From: JAAFJM01 sp964529175 | GTDB lineage: Bacteria > Bacteroidota > Bacteroidia > UKL13-3 | DNA length: 64,000 nucleotides | NCBI GenBank assembly: GCA_964529175.1 | Contig: CAZGVO010000003.1 | Span: 248,001 to 312,000, forward strand | Direction of reading: 5' to 3' | In this document: one piece after another, positions 59,616-64,000 of the stretch | Layout: each line of letters starts with the position of its first letter | Numbering within the stretch: position 1 is the stretch's first letter | Translations under genes and position numbers: made by a program | The notes under the pieces: generated by a model | The model's database searches: none | What the model saw: the letters and a program-made list of their open reading frames with translations, nothing else | Told to the model about the DNA's origin: nothing

Positions 59616-61064
59616 ATGCAGTATATTAAAACTTTGGTCTTGGGTTTATTCATTTTGATTTCAGCTAATTTATTGGCACAAAATCAAAACGATAGCATGT
59701 ACGAACCATCAGAAATGATTGAAGATTTTAAGTATTTACATACGCATTTACAGTTAAATCATCCTGGATTTTATAAGTATACCAATAAAGAAACTTGGGA
59801 TAGCGTATATGCAGTTACTTTAAATGCTTTGCAAAAACCCTTGCAAGATATTAAGTATCGCTTGGTACTACGCCATTATTTAACTTATGTAAAATGTGGT
59901 CATACTCAAATAATTCCTAGCGCTAAATCAATTAAACATTTTGAAAAACGCAAACATAAAAGTGTTCCTTTTAAGGTAGTTATTGCCAATAATAAAATAC
60001 TAGTTAGCGAAAACTTAAGCAACGATACCACTTTGGTAAAAGGCACTGAAATCACAGCCATTAACCAAAAAACGGCTAGCCAAATTATAACCGATATTTA
60101 CTATATTCAAAATGCCGATGCTGGCTTACCAAGCATGAAAAACTTTTATGGTGCTTCGCAATTTGCTACTTATTTTAATGCGCTTTATGGCGAAGATTCG
60201 GTATTTAATATTAGTTGTGTTAAACTTAATGGTGATACACAAACATTGACAGTTAAAGAAAAACCAAAAACTAAAAGCAAAAAAATTACCCTGAAAATAA
60301 AACCCACCAAAACCCTTTTCAATCAACCTTTTGCCGAGTTTAGAATTTGCCAAGCCGATACACAAGCTGCTATTTTAAAAATAAAAGGCTTTCAAATGGA
60401 CAATGCAGCCAAGCTTTACGCTAGGGCTTTTGAAAAACTAGAAAACGAAGAAACTAAATATTTAATCATTGATTTACGAGGTAACGGAGGCGGCAATATT
60501 ATGGATGCAGCCGAGCTTATTTCATATTTAAGTAAAGATACCTTTAGTTACGATTTTGTGAGAGGCAAACAAGGTTTAACATATAAAAAACATGCAACCC
60601 AAAAGCTAATCTATTATTTTTCGAGGGCTATGCTCGATTTGTTTGGAAACAGAACCGAAGTGAACGACCAATACAACTACCATTTTTATTACAGCAAAAA
60701 AGCCCTAAAAAAAGAAAAACACTTTAATGGTGCTATTTTTTGTTTGGTAGATAATGGTTCGTTTAGCGCAGCTAGTTTTGTAGCTGCTTATTTAAAGCAC
60801 AAATGCGGATCCATATTAATAGGCCAAGAAACTGCGGGCACAGAATCAGGATGTTATGCAGTAAATACGCCATTTTTAGAATTACCCAATACTAAAAATT
60901 TTATTCGAATTCCGCATTATCAATTCAAGCACATATTACCAATAACTTATTCAGCAAGAGGTGTTTTACCTCAAATAGAAACTCCCATTAATTCACAAAC
61001 AATTAATAGCGAAAATGATGAAGAAATGGACTTAATTTGGAAACTTATTTTTGAAAACAAATAA
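59616..61064 (+). CDS. S41 family peptidase (tail-specific protease-like)
   Basis: A 482-residue exported peptidase. Signal peptide LGLFILISANLLAQ. The core S41 blocks are YLIIDLRGNGGGNIMDAAELISYLS and FCLVDNGSFSAASFVAAYLKHK, with Ser384 as the likely nucleophile, then ILIGQETAGTESGCYAVNTPF. The N-terminal 110 residues form the three-helix region of C-terminal processing peptidases. The PDZ domain is small or degenerate. The next gene, a lipoprotein, follows after 14 bases. Confidence 0.88.
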   Translation: MQYIKTLVLGLFILISANLLAQNQNDSMYEPSEMIEDFKYLHTHLQLNHPGFYKYTNKETWDSVYAVTLNALQKPLQDIKYRLVLRHYLTYVKCGHTQIIPSAKSIKHFEKRKHKSVPFKVVIANNKILVSENLSNDTTLVKGTEITAINQKTASQIITDIYYIQNADAGLPSMKNFYGASQFATYFNALYGEDSVFNISCVKLNGDTQTLTVKEKPKTKSKKITLKIKPTKTLFNQPFAEFRICQADTQAAILKIKGFQMDNAAKLYARAFEKLENEETKYLIIDLRGNGGGNIMDAAELISYLSKDTFSYDFVRGKQGLTYKKHATQKLIYYFSRAMLDLFGNRTEVNDQYNYHFYYSKKALKKEKHFNGAIFCLVDNGSFSAASFVAAYLKHKCGSILIGQETAGTESGCYAVNTPFLELPNTKNFIRIPHYQFKHILPITYSARGVLPQIETPINSQTINSENDEEMDLIWKLIFENK

Positions 61065-61078
61065 CTAGTAAATAAAAC

Positions 61079-61762
61079 ATGAAACTTAAATTTACTTATT
61101 TAACCTTATCTTTTTTAACACTTATTTCCTGCAATAACGATAACGTAGATGTGGACCGATATGGTGAAAGCAATTGGAGCGAAACATCAACTGGCTCCAA
61201 ACGAACAGTTGAAACAAAAAGTAGCCATAAAGATGACTACGAAGGCGAAGATTTTAAAAACCTAAAATACACTGCCGACATTGATACCAATGTTTATAGA
61301 AAGGATTATTTTTTAGAAAACAGCACTAAACACAAATTTAGTAATGACGAAACATCCGATGAATTTAAAATAACCGTTAAAGGTAAAAAAATTCATTATG
61401 CCACCATTGATTTTACCATAACCAACAGCCAAGGTGATCGTATTTTTCACGATCAATTTCCATTAATGAAAGTATTGGAGCGCGTATTTGATGGCGGAGG
61501 CGAGTATGCCACTTTTATTCAAAAAGACGATTATATGCGCGCTTGGGTAGAAAACTTTTTTAAACACGAAAATTTTTTAACACCTGCCATTCATGCTGAA
61601 AGAGAATATGAAGCCGAATTTTCAAAAAAACACCATTGGGAAGCCATAGCTGCAGACCCTTCAAGTGTTGGTTTTGTGTACAGTAAAAGCAAAGGCAGCC
61701 AAACCGAAATTGCTTTTGATAAAAAGCAAAATAAAGTTTTAGAATATTACCATTATAATTAA
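61079..61762 (+). CDS. Hypothetical lipoprotein
   Basis: A 227-residue lipoprotein (lipobox LTLISC, Cys18) with a polar, Asn/Asp/Lys-rich segment after it. The C-terminal part (KKIHYATIDFTITNSQGDRIFHDQFPLMKVLERVFDGGGEYATFIQKDDYMRAWVENFF) is a compact domain with no known relatives. It may be coupled with the upstream S41 peptidase and the following EVE-domain gene. Confidence 0.65.
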   Translation: MKLKFTYLTLSFLTLISCNNDNVDVDRYGESNWSETSTGSKRTVETKSSHKDDYEGEDFKNLKYTADIDTNVYRKDYFLENSTKHKFSNDETSDEFKITVKGKKIHYATIDFTITNSQGDRIFHDQFPLMKVLERVFDGGGEYATFIQKDDYMRAWVENFFKHENFLTPAIHAEREYEAEFSKKHHWEAIAADPSSVGFVYSKSKGSQTEIAFDKKQNKVLEYYHYN

Positions 61763-61785
61763 ACAATAGAGCTATAATTTAAACA

Positions 61786-62190
61786 ATGAGACATTGGTTA
61801 GTAAAATCGGAACCCTTTAAATACAGTTGGGAGCAGTTTGAAAAAGACGGAAAAACATTTTGGGATGGTGTGCGTAACTACCAAGCGCGCAATAATTTAC
61901 GCGAAATGAAAAAAGGCGATTTGGTGTTTTGGTACCATAGCAACGAGGGTAAAGAAATAGTAGGAATAGCCAAGGTGGTTAAAGAACATTACCAAGACCC
62001 AACCACAGAAGATAAAAATTGGGTGGTGGTAGATTTAGCTCCATTTAAAAAACTAAAAAAAACAGTTACCTTAGAGCAAATAAAAGCCGATGAAAACCTT
62101 AAAGACATTGGTTTAGTGCGCCAAGGCCGACTTTCGGTTATGGAATTAAAAAAAGAAGAATTTGATTATATTTTGTTACTTGCCAAATAA
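61786..62190 (+). CDS. EVE domain protein
   Basis: A 134-residue single EVE (PUA-like) domain: MRHWLVKSEPFKYSWEQFEKDGKTFWDGVRNYQARNNLREMKKGDLVFWYHSNEGKEIVGIAKVVKE, matching human THYN1 and bacterial YTH-like modified-base readers. EVE domains bind modified bases in DNA or RNA; this one is stand-alone. It is 24 bases after the lipoprotein gene. Confidence 0.9.
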   Translation: MRHWLVKSEPFKYSWEQFEKDGKTFWDGVRNYQARNNLREMKKGDLVFWYHSNEGKEIVGIAKVVKEHYQDPTTEDKNWVVVDLAPFKKLKKTVTLEQIKADENLKDIGLVRQGRLSVMELKKEEFDYILLLAK

Positions 62191-62202
62191 TTTTTTACTA
62201 CC

Positions 62203-64000
62203 ATGAAAAACAAAATTTTTGCTATAGCCTGTTTATCAATAGCATATATAAACACGTTTGCACAACTTACCTATAATACCAAAAGCATAAAAGCTCCTTT
62301 AGCCAAAGTGGTTAACATGAGTGTAAACGATGAAGACTTTGACCCAAAGTTAATTTTACTAAAATCGGCCGCGCCAAAACCTGCCACAGAATTTAACTTA
62401 AATAAACAAACTTTAGATGAAAAGCATTGGGAAAATATTTTAAAATACAATGGCACTTCATCTCAAACTTTAAGTAAAACAGCCGTTACTCCACCTACTC
62501 AATTAAAAGGTTTTAAGGCCAATATTACGCAAGGTACGCCTAACGATAATGATTTGGCGGTGAGTAATTCTGGTATTATTTGCAGTGTGGTAAATACCAA
62601 CTTAAATGTATTAAACGATACTGGTAGAGTTTTATCATCAAGAACATTATCATCTATTGCCAAAGGCGTAAGTAACCTTAACCGTACTTACGACCCACGT
62701 GTAATTTACGACCCAGAAGCTGACCGTTTTATTTTGGTTTTTATGCAAGGTAGCACCAGTAAAGATACACGCATCATTGTAGGTTTTAGCCAAACCAACG
62801 ATCCATCGCAAAATTGGAATTTTTATACCATTCCGGGTAATATTACTGGCGATAGCAGCTGGAGCGATTACCCAATAATAGCCATTACTAAAAACGAACT
62901 TTTTTTAACCATTAATAGGCTTAAAGACAATACTTATTGGAAAAATGGTTTTATTGAAAGTTATGTGTGGCAAATGGATAAAGACAATGGTTTTAAAGGC
63001 GATTCGCTTAACCAAAAAGTATATTTTGATATAAAATATAACGACAAACCTATTTGGAGTGTTTGCCCTGCAAAAGGTGGTAGCAAATTATATGGACCAA
63101 ACATGTATTTATTTTCGGTAAGGCCCGACCAACTTTGGAACGATACCGTTTTTGTACACGAAATTACCAATACCATTAAATCGGGCAAGGCCGAGTTAAA
63201 AACCAAATTGGTAGTAGCCGATAATCATTATGGCTTACAGCCAAATGCTTTTCAGCCAAATGGCAAAAAACTGCAAACCAACGATGCACGCGTACTCAGT
63301 GCCATGTACGAAAATGGCATATTTTATTTGGTAGGCAACTCGGTAGATGCACGTTACAATGCAGCAGGTTTTTATTTAATTACCATTGAAAATTATTGGG
63401 GACCAAATGCATTGAGTGCCAAATTGCAAATAATTAGTTCAGATACCATGGATTTTGGTTACCCAAGTATAGCTTATTGTGGCAATGGATTAGGCGATAA
63501 CAGTGCCATGATTACTTGCAGCCATGTTTCACCACGCACTTTTCCGGGTACCAGTTTGGTGTATGTTGATAGAAATTTAAATCCTTCAATTCCTGCCATA
63601 ATGAAAGCAGGCGAAAGCAATGTTTTATTAATTGGCGATTCTGTAGAACGTTGGGGCGATTACACTGGCATTCAGCGCAAGTACAACGAGCCAGGAAAAG
63701 TATTTTTTAATGGCAGTTATGGTTTAAATAACGATAACCGCACGTGGATAGGAATTAGTAAAAATGCTGATGCCAAACTAAATACCAAAGACATAAATAA
63801 TGAACCTATTACCAATGTAAGCATTTACCCAATTCCAGCTAAAGAATACATCAATATTGACTTTAATTTGGAGCAAAAAACGGTGCTTAACTTTGTATTG
63901 ATAGATATGCAAGGCAAAGAAACTTTATTATTGACCGATAGAGCCAAAGCAGGTTTAAACCGATTTATATTTAATGCCGCTAACCTACAAAATGGTTATT
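62203..64000 (+). CDS. Secreted T9SS protein, cut by window end
   Basis: The reading frame starts MKNKIFAIACLSIAYINTFAQ (signal peptide) and stays open to the window end, 599 codons. The body is beta-rich with a repeated-blade look (YDPRVIYDPEADRFILVFMQG; WSDYPIIAITKNELFLTINR; NPNAFQPN-like NDARVLSAMYENGIFYLVG), like a beta-propeller adhesin. The end, NVSIYPIPAKEYINIDFNLEQK ... NLQNGY, is a type A T9SS sorting domain, so only a few residues should be missing. No catalytic motif seen. Confidence 0.82.
   Translation, partial: MKNKIFAIACLSIAYINTFAQLTYNTKSIKAPLAKVVNMSVNDEDFDPKLILLKSAAPKPATEFNLNKQTLDEKHWENILKYNGTSSQTLSKTAVTPPTQLKGFKANITQGTPNDNDLAVSNSGIICSVVNTNLNVLNDTGRVLSSRTLSSIAKGVSNLNRTYDPRVIYDPEADRFILVFMQGSTSKDTRIIVGFSQTNDPSQNWNFYTIPGNITGDSSWSDYPIIAITKNELFLTINRLKDNTYWKNGFIESYVWQMDKDNGFKGDSLNQKVYFDIKYNDKPIWSVCPAKGGSKLYGPNMYLFSVRPDQLWNDTVFVHEITNTIKSGKAELKTKLVVADNHYGLQPNAFQPNGKKLQTNDARVLSAMYENGIFYLVGNSVDARYNAAGFYLITIENYWGPNALSAKLQIISSDTMDFGYPSIAYCGNGLGDNSAMITCSHVSPRTFPGTSLVYVDRNLNPSIPAIMKAGESNVLLIGDSVERWGDYTGIQRKYNEPGKVFFNGSYGLNNDNRTWIGISKNADAKLNTKDINNEPITNVSIYPIPAKEYINIDFNLEQKTVLNFVLIDMQGKETLLLTDRAKAGLNRFIFNAANLQNGY

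Noticed and set aside
1..64000. CRISPR arrays, tRNA or rRNA genes
   Set aside because: No regular spaced repeats and no cloverleaf or T-loop motifs with plausible arms were found in any spacer.

Overview
The window is AT-rich, closely packed bacterial DNA that points to the phylum Bacteroidota. Four things support this. Start codons lack Shine-Dalgarno sequences, and promoters fit TTTG-N19-TAnnTTTG. The str, S10, spc and alpha ribosomal operons are fused with no tuf after fusA. Three proteins carry a type A C-terminal sorting domain of the type IX secretion system. The small families (BT_3928-like DoxX protein, DUF1599, CtlX, GlmU-like hexapeptide protein) are also typical of the phylum. I cannot name a genus.

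Layout. 1-15.8 kb (minus strand): rpsL-rpsG-fusA-rpsJ ... rpoA, 29 translation and secretion genes, read from two stacked promoters upstream of rpsL. There is an additional perfect promoter and a structured leader in front of rpsH, and a weaker promoter in front of infA. 16-19.7 kb: TerB-like protein, Bcp peroxiredoxin, M23 peptidase and an FAH-fold hydrolase. 19.7-25.2 kb (plus strand): a frameshifted RAYT transposase carrying REP-like hairpins inside its own reading frame, then menD, menB, murB and a membrane protein, in a stretch full of dispersed palindromes and repeats. 25.2-34 kb: GlmU-like protein, bL31B, a phosphoribosyltransferase, HU, shikimate kinase, DoxX-like protein, DUF1599, folP, diadenylate cyclase cdaA, a TPR lipoprotein and pdhB.

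34-41 kb: orphan and small accessory genes. Eight of them are tightly spaced on the minus strand (VanW, TonB-like, ankyrin, a gutted beta-lactamase relic, AHSA1, GNAT and unknowns), followed by a T9SS serine hydrolase. 41.5-45 kb: a 1192-residue T9SS surface protein. 45-51.5 kb: a four-gene polysaccharide assembly and export module (half-length TolC-like protein, Wzc-like protein with a degenerate kinase domain, O-antigen polymerase, flippase). 51.7-55.4 kb: a Spy-like protein and four orphan genes that use two duplicated promoter modules. 55.7-64 kb: GMC oxidoreductase with a gluconate-dehydrogenase subunit 3-like partner, a small DUF5679-like protein, CtlX, an S41 peptidase, a lipoprotein, an EVE-domain protein and a T9SS protein cut by the window end.

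The observations I rate highest are: a near-exact mimic of the 16S rRNA S8-binding site in the rpsH leader directly behind a perfect internal promoter; a RAYT gene that hosts in-frame REP hairpins; duplicated promoter modules driving unrelated orphan genes; and menD, which has absorbed several dispersed repeats, one of which supplies its stop codon. I saw no tRNA, rRNA, CRISPR array or complete insertion sequence. All coordinates, alignments and structures were read by eye.
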